NCBI RefSeq assembly: GCF_015706575.1
Contig: NW_024037063.1
Span: 20,770,927 to 20,834,926 of the forward strand
Source: Patiria miniata
Lineage: Eukaryota; Echinodermata; Asteroidea; Valvatida; Asterinidae
DNA length: 64,000 nt
Reading direction: 5' to 3'
Shown: piece after piece, positions 11,556 through 23,500 of the stretch
Layout of the letters: every line of letters begins with the position of its first letter
Numbering within the stretch: the stretch's first letter is position 1
Position numbers and translations under genes: made by a program
Notes under the pieces: model-generated
Seen by the model: the letters and a program-made list of their open reading frames with translations, nothing else
The model's database searches: none
What the model was told of the DNA's origin: nothing

Positions 11556-14500
11556 CTAGCGATTTTTGCGAACACAAAAAGAGCGGGACAAAATCGTTGT
11601 TAGGACAAAAAAGTTCTGTCAGATCGGGAGGCCCTTTATCAATCCGCTAACTTTTTAATGATGAACTCTTTTTGCTAAGCAGATGTGCATAGCAAATGTG
11701 CTTAGCTACCAGCTTTGCCGCTCCTTGGGATGTTTTCCACAGCTGTTGGGCATTTAGGCCTAGCCTTGGGAACCTTTCACGGGGGACTATTTGCGAATTG
11801 AGTACACACAAAAGTATGGATTGCGCATGCCCAGAATGTTAATTACAGCACTTTTGTGAGTCTTGTGTGTACAGTAAACGTAAAAGGGTCCTTTGATAGA
11901 AAATTCTGAAATCTTGGGAAGTTTTCTACTGGTTTTTTAAAAATATTTTCTGTGGTTGTTACATTTCAGGCGTGGTATAATAGATTCTTGACATTGGGTT
12001 TGGGCAATACAGCTTTATATTTCACTCAGTTTAAGTTTTTTTTCTTACTGTACCCAGACTCGTTTACGTGTAAAACGATACGGGCCTTCGTGACACCCGT
12101 CTGCACTACTAATAGACGGGCGTCTCAAAGGCCCATATCGTTTTGCAGGTAAACAAGCCAGGGTACAGTGCACTACCGTTGAGAAATTTCCTAAAGTACA
12201 AGAACTTTTTCATGTTCGTATTGGGCTCCAGTTACAATTCAATTTTTTGGAAACGACAGGTCCTGTGCGATTGACAATTCACAGATAGGCTTGTAGTTCC
12301 TTCCAAATAAATGAAACTTCAGCTCAGAAAATGCCACGGATGGATGAGTGAAAATAGAAAGTCTGACGTTGACAGCTGTGCTGCGGCATTAACTACTACA
12401 CAGAAACTTCAGTTCAGCCATTGTTTTAGGCTTTATATTCCAAGATCATTCTTCAAAATACAATGAGACATGACCCATTAAAAATACGGATTGAAGTTTC
12501 AGGGGAATTTGAGCTATCCGTCCATTTATAAGACTGTCAATCAGCTGTTATTTTGCGAGAGCCACTCGTTCACCGTGGCACACTATGTACCGTAGGCTGT
12601 CATGTTTGAACAGCGTTATTTGCCTCGTTTTGATTTTCACGATGGCGTACCCTGATTTGCTGTATATAGTGGTGTTCCCTAACGTGGCGCACTTCGACGT
12701 TTACCCCAACTTTCCTCATGCAGTGTTTCCAAACTTCTTTGTTGACAAACTTCAAATTCATTCAGTGAAATACTGGTACTTTAACCTTAGGCCAAAAAAA
12801 AAAAGTCTCCGGTTTCTGGTATGCGCGCGCGTCGCCGCAGCCATGCGCGTCGGCAAAATGAAAACAAAAATTTTTTTCAATACAAGATGATGTCTCAAAA
12901 CCGCCAAACTCACTGGTTTGACTGGAATCCTGCTGCTGCACAATTTTAACGTGTTTTTAGATGGGGTTATGATCGAGAATAAGCTTTATGTGGCCTCTCT
13001 GGACTCCCATATATTTGCACTAAGTTTAGTCGGGCACCATTTGCAGTCATCAGCCGACATTTGAAGCCCCCCCCCCCAAAAAAAAAAGATAAAAAAAAAA
13101 AAAAAAGCCGCGTCGCCGCACCACTTTTGGGGCAAGCTCCATACCAGAAACCGGAGACTTTTTTTTTTTGGCCTTATCAACGCTTGCTATTTAATCTCTG
13201 TGAACAATTTCGGTGTCATGAAATTTAATCCGAAATTCAAAAACGGTGGCGTCTGGAAATTGGGCACAAAATCGGCTGAGTGTTCCCTAACTTCGCGCAC
13301 TTGAATAAATCTTGGAAAATTCCAAATTAACATTTAAGAATTTCTGTAAAGTTGATAAATTCTGATAAACTATTATTATCTCTACTTACATACCCAACTA
13401 GAAGTTTGTCGAAAAATTATTTTTTTTTTTTTTGGGGGGGCGTTTTCAAAGGGTTCACTGTGCACTTCGAAACAAAATCAGAAAATCACATCAAAATAAA
13501 TTTTAACTTTGTAACGGGAAGACAAACTGGTGATTTATGAGCGGGAGTGTTTAGAACTTGATGAAATTTCACTTTCTGTGAAATTTCAGTTAAAACTGTT
13601 GCCCTTGCTAGGCGCTACCGGCGAAAAATCAAAGTACGCCACGTTAGGGTACATCAACAATATTCCGTTAATTTCAATTGGTCATTGTTATAATTACGAT
13701 GTTTGGAATTAAATCAAATCAAATGTAAATCTTTGTGTCTTACCTTATGAGTGATGTCTGGAACCCTGTCTCCCGCTACGAGGTACCCCTCAATGAGATG
13801 TATGCAGTAATCGATGGAAGATCCCACAATGATGGACAGGGAGACCGCCTCTACCGCACCCATCTCCCAGCCCAGGAGGTAGAACATACTGACTACTACC
13901 ATGATCACACCTGATGACACACATAGAGAAACAGTGTTTTGTAATTCACTACCTTACGGAGACATGCATAATAGGAAACAAAAGTTTGTATACGTCTCCA
14001 CAGGGCTATTTCTATAGGTGAATACGTCTCCATAAGGTTATCACGAAATACAGCCTGTCTAAAAAAAAATGGTACAATCGAAAACGATTTTTTTTTTTCA
14101 ATATTAAATCTCAACATAAGTAAGTCGTTTTGAGCATCACATTAAAGAAAAAAGACCAGGCTTTCCAATACTTTTTGTTTCATCTCATTTGCTTTTGTCA
14201 ACCCAGAGATAACTCCAGTTTACTGTGGAACACAACAATCGAGTTTGTGCCACTTTCTGGTTGAGTGAGAACGGTGAAAGAATTAGTTAAACAAAACGTT
14301 ATTCACACTTGAACAGATTTGAAATTCAAAGAAGGGATTAACTTCATAAAGAAACTATTTATCATTGAACTTATTATGTTGACTATTAAAGCTTGTATCG
14401 AGAAAACCAGACTTCCTTTGTGTACTTTAATCTGTGTTTTGTTTCTTTTGCCAAGTTGCAATCTTTTGTGAGCTTCAAGACAGCATGGCACAGTATTCGA

Positions 14501-17500
14501 AACAACTCTGCCCATGCATAAAAGTGGCACAAAATCGATGTTGGTGTATCGCACTAAATTGATTATATCTCTGAATTGACAACAGCAAATAAGATCAAAC
14601 AAACACTATAGGAAAGCCCAGTCTTTGTTCTTTAATATTATGCCAAGTAAGAATGACTTAATTTGAAATTTCATATTTAACCAATTTTTTTTTCTGATTG
14701 TACCATTTTTTTGGAGACAGGCTGTAGATACATGGATTTTACTCAAAAAAGTAGGAATTTTCAAGGTGTGGTGATTTGTCGCAAATTGAAGTATTTTATG
14801 GGGGATACTTGTATTGAAGTATTTTTTTTTTACTAAGTCTGAATTTCAGCCCAGGAAATTAATTCTGGTTAAAATAGGAGCATTTTGAAAGTAGATTTTC
14901 AAACTCTAAAATTTTAGTACACAAGAATAAAGAAATGACTCAAGAAGAATATAAATTCCAGTATGTGTGTTCAAATTAATTTGGCTTATGGCTAGCAGTC
15001 ACACATGGGTCTATGGGAAGTGACTCCTATACGGTGGCCCACAACTGTCACGGCAAAAGCAAAAGCGCCACGGCAAGCGCAAAAGCGCCGCGGCAAGCGC
15101 AACAGCGCCGCGGCAAGCGCAACAGCGCCACGGCAAGCGCAAAAGCGCCACGGCAAAAGAAAAAGCGCCACGGCAAAACAAAAAGCGCCGCGGCAACAGA
15201 AAAAGCGCCACGGCAAAAGAAAAAGCGCCACGGCAAAACAAAAAGCGCCGCGGCAAGCGCAAAAGCGCCACGGCAAGCGCAAAAGCGCCACGGCAAGCGC
15301 AAAAGCGCCACGGCAAGCGCAAAAGCGCCACGGCGAAAGCAAAAGCGCCACGGCGAAGGCAAAAGTGCCACGGGTTTATTGGGAAGGGGCGTAATCATAC
15401 ATGCCGCTACTACATCAAAAAATAAAATGGGAAGGAGAATGGCCGCCACCAGGAATTCTTATTAAGCACAGAATTTAATTCTTTGAGAAGTGATTTTATG
15501 GCTGAGAAAATAGCAAGGCCAAGGAAAACCGGTCAGGAAATAAATCGTCGATATTAATTTGTTGTAGGATAATTATTATTCCAAGAGAGTTGCTGCCGTG
15601 AATCAGAGTTTATCAAGGAGTGGGACTCGCTATCGGCACCATCAGGGCCGTTCCTCATTTCTTTACATTTCTTGGGATGCAAACAATTACGAGGACGGGA
15701 GGCTCTGTGAGCTGATGCATTTTTTTGAAGAGTTTTTTTCCTTCCGACTAGCATGCAGAGAAGAGTTCCGTTAATTTGAGACTCAGTTCACCCATGGGCG
15801 TCGCGAGGGGGGCAAGGGGGCGCTCCCCCCCCCCCTGGAATAGCACACAAAAAAGGAAGGGGAAAAAACTGAGAGATTTGTTCAGAAATACAAGAAGTTT
15901 TTGGGAAAAATATGTTTTGCCCCCTTTAGAAAAAATTCTGGCGACGCCCATGAGTTCACCGGTGTGTATACCAGTGTAGGCACACAATTGAGCTGCCCAG
16001 AGTTTGGATATAGAATAAGAAAGAAAGAAATTAACTCAGAACCTAGAACTCATTGGCCCACCCACCCCCGGCTCAAGAAACCAACAAGCCGAACAAGACC
16101 TCATGATGCTTAGGCCAAAAAAAAAGTCTCCGGTTTCTGGTATGCGCGCGCGTCGCCGTAGCCATGCGCGTCGGCAAAATGAAAAAGTTTTTTTTTCAAT
16201 AAAAGATGATGTCTCAAAACCACCAAACTCACTGGTTTGACTGGAATTCTGCTGCTGCACAATTTTAACGTGTTTTTAGATGGGGTTATGATCGAGAATA
16301 AGCTTTATGTGGCCTCTCTGGACTCCCATATATTTGCACTAAGTTTAGTCGGGCACCATTTGCAGTCATCAGCCGACATTTGAAGCCAAAAAAAAAAAAA
16401 AAAACAGGTAAAAAAAAAAAAAAAGCCGCGTCGCCGCACCACTTTTGGGGCAAGCTCCATACCAGAAACCGGAGACTTTTTTTTTTGGCCTTAGCGATAG
16501 CGATGATGAGTTGCCCTGTGGACAGTCTTCCACATCATCGCAGAATCAGCCTGCAGGGCAGAAAGAGGGCTTGTTTCCTGCATCAAATAGTTCCGTATTC
16601 ACTCGAAACAAAGCAAACGGCTCTTTTCAGAGCCACCAAATTTTCATAGAAGAGCTTAGAACTGTGCATCTCAACGATAACACTTCTCCTTTGTTTAGTG
16701 TCTCTCCCTTACCCCCCCCCCTTTTTTTTAAGTTAATTTCTTTCTTTCTTATTCTATATCCAAAGTCTTCGCCTGTGTTACGTTCCTTACATGAAATCCA
16801 CGACCTAACCTCCTCTGTTGAAAGCGTTGCAACTGTCTAATAGAACGATCCATTTCTCGATTTGTGAGTTATCTTCAACTCAGTCGTGTTTATTGGGAAG
16901 GGGCGTAATCATACATGCGGCCACTACATCTAAAATTCAATGGAAAGGAGTATGGCCGCCACCATGAATTGAGAAGTGATTTTATGGCTGAGAAAATAGC
17001 AAGGAAAACCGGTCAGTGCAAGCAACGTTCAGCGAAGAGTTTTGAAATTCCCGCTCTCTGGGAATTTCTAACCTAATGGGCCCGCGGGCGAGTTACGTGT
17101 TGACAAGCCTTACCCACCCACTGCCGCAGCCCTGCAGGAGAGCCTTAATCGACTTCCTATAGATGTGTATGATATACTGAAAAAGAAAAAAAAAATTAAC
17201 TCATACACTCTGGGCAGCTCACTTTCGTGCCTACACTGGTATACACACCTGTGAAAAAAGGCTCAAATTAACGGAACTCTTCTCTGCATGCTAGTCGGAA
17301 GGGGAAAAAAATGTTTTCAAAAATGCATCAGCTCACAGAGCCTCCCGTCCTCGTAATTGTTTGCATCCCAAGAAATGTAAAGAAATGAGGAACGGCCCTG
17401 ATGGTGCCGATAGCGAGTCCCACTCCTTGATAAACTCTGATTCACGGCAGCAACTCTCTTGGAATAATAATTATCCTACAACAAATTAATATCGACGATT

Positions 17501-20500
17501 TATTTCCTGACCGGTTTTCCTTGGCCTTGCTATTTTCTCAGCCATAAAATCACTTCTCAAAGAATTAAATTCTGTGCTTAATAAGAATTCCTGGTGGCGG
17601 CCATTCTCCTTCCCATTTATTTTTTGATGTAGTAGCGGCATGTATGATTACGCCCCTTCCCAATAAACCCGTGGCACTTTTGCCTTCGCCGTGGCGCTTT
17701 TGCTTTCGCCGTGGCGCTTTTGCGCTTGCCGTGGCGCTTTTGCGCTTGCCGTGGCGCTTTTGCGCTTGCCGTGGCGCTTTTGCGCTTGCCGCGGCGCTTT
17801 TTGTTTTGCCGCGGCGCTTTTTCTTTTGCCGCGGCGCTTTTTGTTTTGCCGTGGCGCTTTTTCTTTTGCCGCGGCGCTTTTTGTTTTGCCGCGGCGCTTT
17901 TTCTTTTGCCGTGGCGCTTTTGCGCTTGCCGCGGCGCTGTTGCACTTGCCGCGGCGCTGTTGCGCTTGCCGCGGCGCTGTTGCGCTTGCCGCGGCGCTGT
18001 TGCGCTTGCCGCGGCGCTTTTGCGCTTGCCGTGGCGCTTTTGCTTTTGCCGTGACAGTTGTGGGCCACCGTACTCCTAAGTGTATTCTAAGATCCACTGA
18101 TTCACACTGTGTTGGTTTAGGTTTTAGTTTTTGTAGTTAACTCTTGGTTTTGGTCATTATTTTGGTTCAGTCCTGGTTTTAGCTCTTGCTTTGGTTAAAG
18201 GGAATATACATCATTTGCTTTTGCTGTAATTTTCAGAAATGGATGGAATTGGGGGGTTGGAAATATATAGCAAATATAGTTACACTGACTTTTTTGAGGT
18301 TTTGGGTTCAAAAATGCTATAAAACCCAAGAAAAACAATCATTTTCCTGTAGTCTGGTTCCCCGACTCCATTTAAGAAGAAACAGAGCAGTTTACATATA
18401 TTGGGGAATTGTAAGGTCAGGGAACTAGTCTAGCTGGCTTGTACCCATTCATAGGTGTGTAATCGATTGCAAACAAGTGTGATGGTCAACTGGGGCCAGT
18501 ATTTGAAAAAAAAAGCCAGTTTTTTCCAACGCTGATCGGCCGATCAGCGTTGGAAATTGATACAAAAATACCACTTTTCTTGAAAATGACAGTATACCAG
18601 GTGCCATGATTTTACAGGATGCTTTACACTGTCATTCACTAACAGTCCAGCAAGGTATTTCAAAATGATTTGGTAGTTTTATTTTTTGATGTTTGCAAAT
18701 GTTGTATTTTCCCTTTAATTTATTCTGTGGTGCTCTTTTGTAAATAATTTCCCTTTTTTGTCCATTTTTATTTGAAATCTAAAGTCTTGTCTCTGGTCTC
18801 TCTATTAATTAAATTTCCTCGCGACTTTTCCCTTCAAAGATCCTGAGTTTAATTTAGTTTCGTTAGTTAATCCCCACAGAGTCTATTTAGTGTGAGTTCC
18901 CCCATACTGTTTCGTTTTTCCAGGTTACACATGGATTACTGAGGGTGCCATTTGCTGGTAGCTTGCCTCAGTATTTTCAAGCCCCTTTGAAAGTTGACAA
19001 GTTGCTTTTGAGTAATGTTGGTCTTCAATTTGTGTGTGACCAAACTCTATTTGAGGTACCTTTTGTGTCCACAACATTCCCTTGTTCATGATGTTTCCAA
19101 AACAAGGAAAACTGGTTCTTTCTGATGTGGAAATATTGTACAAAACAATATCTTTTATTGAGAAGTCGTTTTATTATTTAAAAGGGAATATATACAACAT
19201 TTGCAAACATAAAAAAACAAAACTACCAAATTATTATGAATTACTTTAAACTGGTCTCAGTCAGTGAATGACAGTCTAAAGCATCCTTTTAAAATCATGG
19301 CACCTGGTGCGCTGTCATTTTCAAGAAAAGTGGTATTTTTGTAACAATTTCCAAGGCTGGTCAGCCGGCCAGCATTGGATAAAGCTGACTTTTTTCAAAT
19401 ACTGCCCACAATTTACTATATTTAGTTAGTCCGCATTTTGTTTGCAATCAATTACACACCTAAGAACAGGTACAAGTATGGTATGAACAGGTATGAAATA
19501 TAATTTTTGGGATTTGGGTTCCACTTTTGTTTAACTCACCCTGTATATCGTAGGGTTTTAAAAACAAATTTTGTATGGATTACGAAAAGATATCAGTTGT
19601 TTTTCCCATTTGGGCCACTTCTGGTTGCTATGGTCACTACTAAAAGGTTGGATAAAGAGATACTGTTGGTTACATTTTTGGTGATTTGTGATGTTGCTTT
19701 GGAATTGGTTTTGCTCTGTACTTACCTCCTATTGTGAGGAACGCTATGAGAAGAATGCCTATATGGGCTGTGAAGATCACTACAGCTACTACACACACTA
19801 GAAGCGAGAAGGCAACGCCGTATATGGCACTCGTTACGCCTGCATAGGGATGAACAAGAGCAAATTAGCAGTGTTTTAGTCAGGATATTTGTGATGGATC
19901 AGACGGCATCACGTGTCAATCACATGTCAGTCACAAGTCAATCACAAGTCAATGAAAGCCAATCACAAGTCATTCACAAGTCAATCACAAGTCAATGAAA
20001 AGCCAATCACACGCCAATCACAAGTCAATCGCAAGTCAATCCCAAGTCAGTCAAAAATCAATCACAAGACCATCACAAGTCAATCACAAGTCAATCACAC
20101 GTCAATCACATTTCAATCACAAGTCAATCAAATGTCAGTCACAAGTCCATCACATGTCAGTCACAAGTCAATAACAAGTCAATCACACGTCCATCACAAG
20201 TCCATCACCAGTCCATCACATGTCCATCACAAGTCCATCACAAGTCCATCACAAGTCCATCTCAAGACCATCACAAGTCCATCTCAAGACCATCACAAGT
20301 CAATCACAAGTCAGTAGCAAGTCAATCTTAAGTCAATCAGAAGTTGACATCATAGGCCAAGTTCGCGCAAGGACTATAGTTGACCAATGGTTAATTAACG
20401 TTTGCCTGAACTCTGTCTAGTCAACGATGGTTGACTACGCTAGTCGACTATTTGGAACCATCCTACTGGGGTTGGTTGCTTCGCTGGTAACCAATAGCCG

Positions 20501-23500
20501 TGCGCATTCATAACGCTAGCAGAGAGCCAGGATCCAGAAGTTTTGCGATAACATTTTGACCAGCGTTTGACTAGAGACGTTCGCACGTTGCTACCAGTGC
20601 GCAGGCGTACGGTACGTCACAAATCAACCACTAGTCGACTAATGGTCCTTGCCCGAACTTGGCCATAGGTGTTGCCAAATGGTCTTCCGATTGCACTGGG
20701 CCACAAGGACTTGGGAGTTCTATATTTTTGAAGTGTACGCTTTATGGTGCGAATTTTTTAGCTGCGGGATAGCAGCTCAACAAATCATCATGTCTCTCCG
20801 TTAGTCCGTACGTTAACAAACATTGACATTGTCTTTTGCTCCTACATATTTTAACCGATTTCAACCAAACTTTGTCAAAAGTATCAGTAGCCCAGCCCCA
20901 ACATGTCACATGACCAAACTGGGGTCAAAGGTCATCATGGGATCACTGGGGTCAAAGGCCTATTTTTTAAAACTCAACATACTATACTACATGGCACAAT
21001 CACGTGACTTATGCATGAACATGAATTCGTTGGCCCGCAGCTTCCGAGATATTTCCGACCGAGATTGTTTTGTGTTAAACAGTGATTATTATCTTAACAA
21101 GACCTCCAAATGCATTTGTGTTTGTGTGGTTATAAAGGACGGATATCAATCTGTGGGACACTACAAGCAGGAACGTGAAGTATATTGTGGACACTCACCA
21201 TGTGCTTAACGTGGTCTACAAGAGGCTGTAACTTACCCACAATCTCCATGAAGACTTGCTTCCAGTAATCGCTCGTCTGGAACATTGTCTCCAGACCCAC
21301 CTTCTCCTCGTCAGTCAGGGAGTCTTTTGCCTCCTGGATGGCCGTCTCCCAAGCATTGTAATCCTTGTAAGCCGCGAAGGAGGACTTGCCTTGGAAGATA
21401 TTCTAAAGAAATATAATAAAATAAGTTTTTCATAGTTTTGTAAAAACCTCTTTTTGAAGAACTTCAGATTCAGTCGGTTAAATATTGGTACAGCATGGAT
21501 ATGTCGTCATAAATTTTAGTGTCATGAGTTTAGTACAAAAAGCTATTCTTGTTACAAATGTATAAACAAAATTACTACTTTGTATATGACAAATCTGTTT
21601 ACACCACACATTCAGATTCGTGAAACGAGACAATCATGTTATGGCACTGAGGATTCTCTTTGCCAAAAAAGAATGTTATGCCTCGAGCTTTGCTGTAACT
21701 GGTACAATCATCTGGAATAACTTGCATGTACAGTTGAGAACAAAGACTTCTCTAACCTCATTCAAATCTGCACTACGTAAAAAGTTCAGTCAGTGATATT
21801 CCGCAAATATGTGAGCGTTTTTTTATTGTCTTCATTTATTAGATCTAAATCTGTGCTGATCTACCGAGTTGCCAAACTTGGTTGCCATAGAAATACAGAG
21901 CCGGATGGGAATTTTACAGTGTTTTCTCCCAAAAGGGTTTTTCGCGGGGTTTTCACCCCTCCAGTAATCAGCAAATCAGCGGCCTTAATTTTTTGATTTC
22001 ACAATGAATATACACATTCTTTTGTGTTCACTGAATTCACCTTATAGTAAAGCGATGTTGTTCATGTAGTTGTAATAGTTTTGCAATATTTATAAAAGTT
22101 GCTTAACAATTATTTATTAATCCCATGTGCTTTCAGTTTTTGTAGTGTAGTGTAGTGTAGTGTAGTGTAGTGTAGTGTAGTGTAGTGTAGTGTAGTGTAG
22201 TGTAGTGTAGTGTAGTGTAGTGTAGTGTAGTGTAGTGTAGTGTAGTGTAGTGTAGTGTAGTGTAGTGTAGTGTAGTGTATTTGTACATGTCTGTAGTTAT
22301 TTGTATTGTATGCAGGGCCCAATGGAAACCAGTTAATGGCGTTAGGGCATACCCTGGGTAACAAAATGTAATAAATAAATAACTGAATAAATAAATTGAG
22401 TCCAAATTTGTTTTTTTCCAGAGACTGCGAACAAATGACAGAGGGTTTCCCCCAAGAAATTCCTCAGTGAACCTACAAGAATGTCTTGGCTTATAGTCAT
22501 AAAATGTGAACAGCGGACAGAGATGAAAGTAGATTGTTCAAATGAACCACTTGGAATGGTAAAACCCAATCTAACATACCGATTTGAAGGCCATAGCGAA
22601 CCAGTAAACCTTGTTGTTGTGAAGTCCGATCAACTTATTGGAATAGGAATCTGGGATGTCCTTGCAATCCTCATATGTGGCTTTCATAGCGTTGATGAGG
22701 CTAGAATATTCTGAAAGTTAAAAACGAACAAAATATAGTAATGAAAAGGATGAAAAATCAAAGGCCCAAGTGGCCCCATTCTATGATATGTAAGGGACTA
22801 TGATATGCAAGCAATTTGGCGATTAAGTCATGCAAAACAAGACTGCGTCTCAATTGACCTCGATATTCTGACCATTCAGTGGGTGCCTTCTAAACCATGC
22901 AGAAAAAGAAAGTCCAAACTCATTGGAGGGTCACAATTTTGAAGCAGATCGTTTCATGATAACGTCATTTACATAGACCTTTGGGGAATGTTGTTAGCTA
23001 CATTTTGATACCCCGCTTGCTGCCAAAGACTGTAAATTGTCCAATACTGACAACAGTTTATGAAAAATGACGCAGTTTGAAAATTGCAAATTTAATGAGT
23101 ACGCGAGTCGAGTGGAAATTGCTGCGTGACAATGTGACACTGCCCGAAACGAACGGCAGGGAATCTCGATCGCACCGTGCTTGTATTACCCGTGCTTTGT
23201 TCGTGTACTGTGCAGTCGATAGGACCAATAAATTACAGGCACATGTGTTGGCGCTTAGCAATTTCTCCTCGCGTATCTCTTAAATAGCAACTTTTTAAAC
23301 TGCATCGTTAGCCTCCCAGATTATTATTATTATATCATACGTTGGTTACTGAGACTGCTCCGTTGGACAACGGGTGATACTTAAGACTATCCAGATCTTC
23401 GGCATCAGTAGTCAAACGCTCTCAACAAGATGAATCAAGCCCAGTCTTGAGAATGTTGGCAAGCTGACCCGAGAAATTCCCAGCATGCCTGGCACTCTGC

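Noticed and set aside
11203..11577. 124-aa alternative minus frame over the last exon
   Set aside because: Shadow of exon 19. The accepted frame has the TM segments and the DISP3-type tail.
15005..15465. Open frames in nearly all six frames (KRHGKRKSATA, LRLPWRFCACRGA types)
   Set aside because: They come from a 20-bp tandem array lacking stops in any frame. The same frames appear at 17565-18140 in reverse. No start context, splice signal or homology.
19913..20317. 134-aa frame rich in SQVNHKSIT
   Set aside because: Translation of the 11-bp minisatellite.
22110..22405. Threonine/histidine-repeat protein (TTLHYTTLHY)
   Set aside because: Translation of the (TGTAG)n microsatellite.
23077..23283. 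Overlapping frames on both strands near 23058-23283
   Set aside because: No domain, no splice sites in phase with DISP3, and exons 14 and 15 already join in phase without them.
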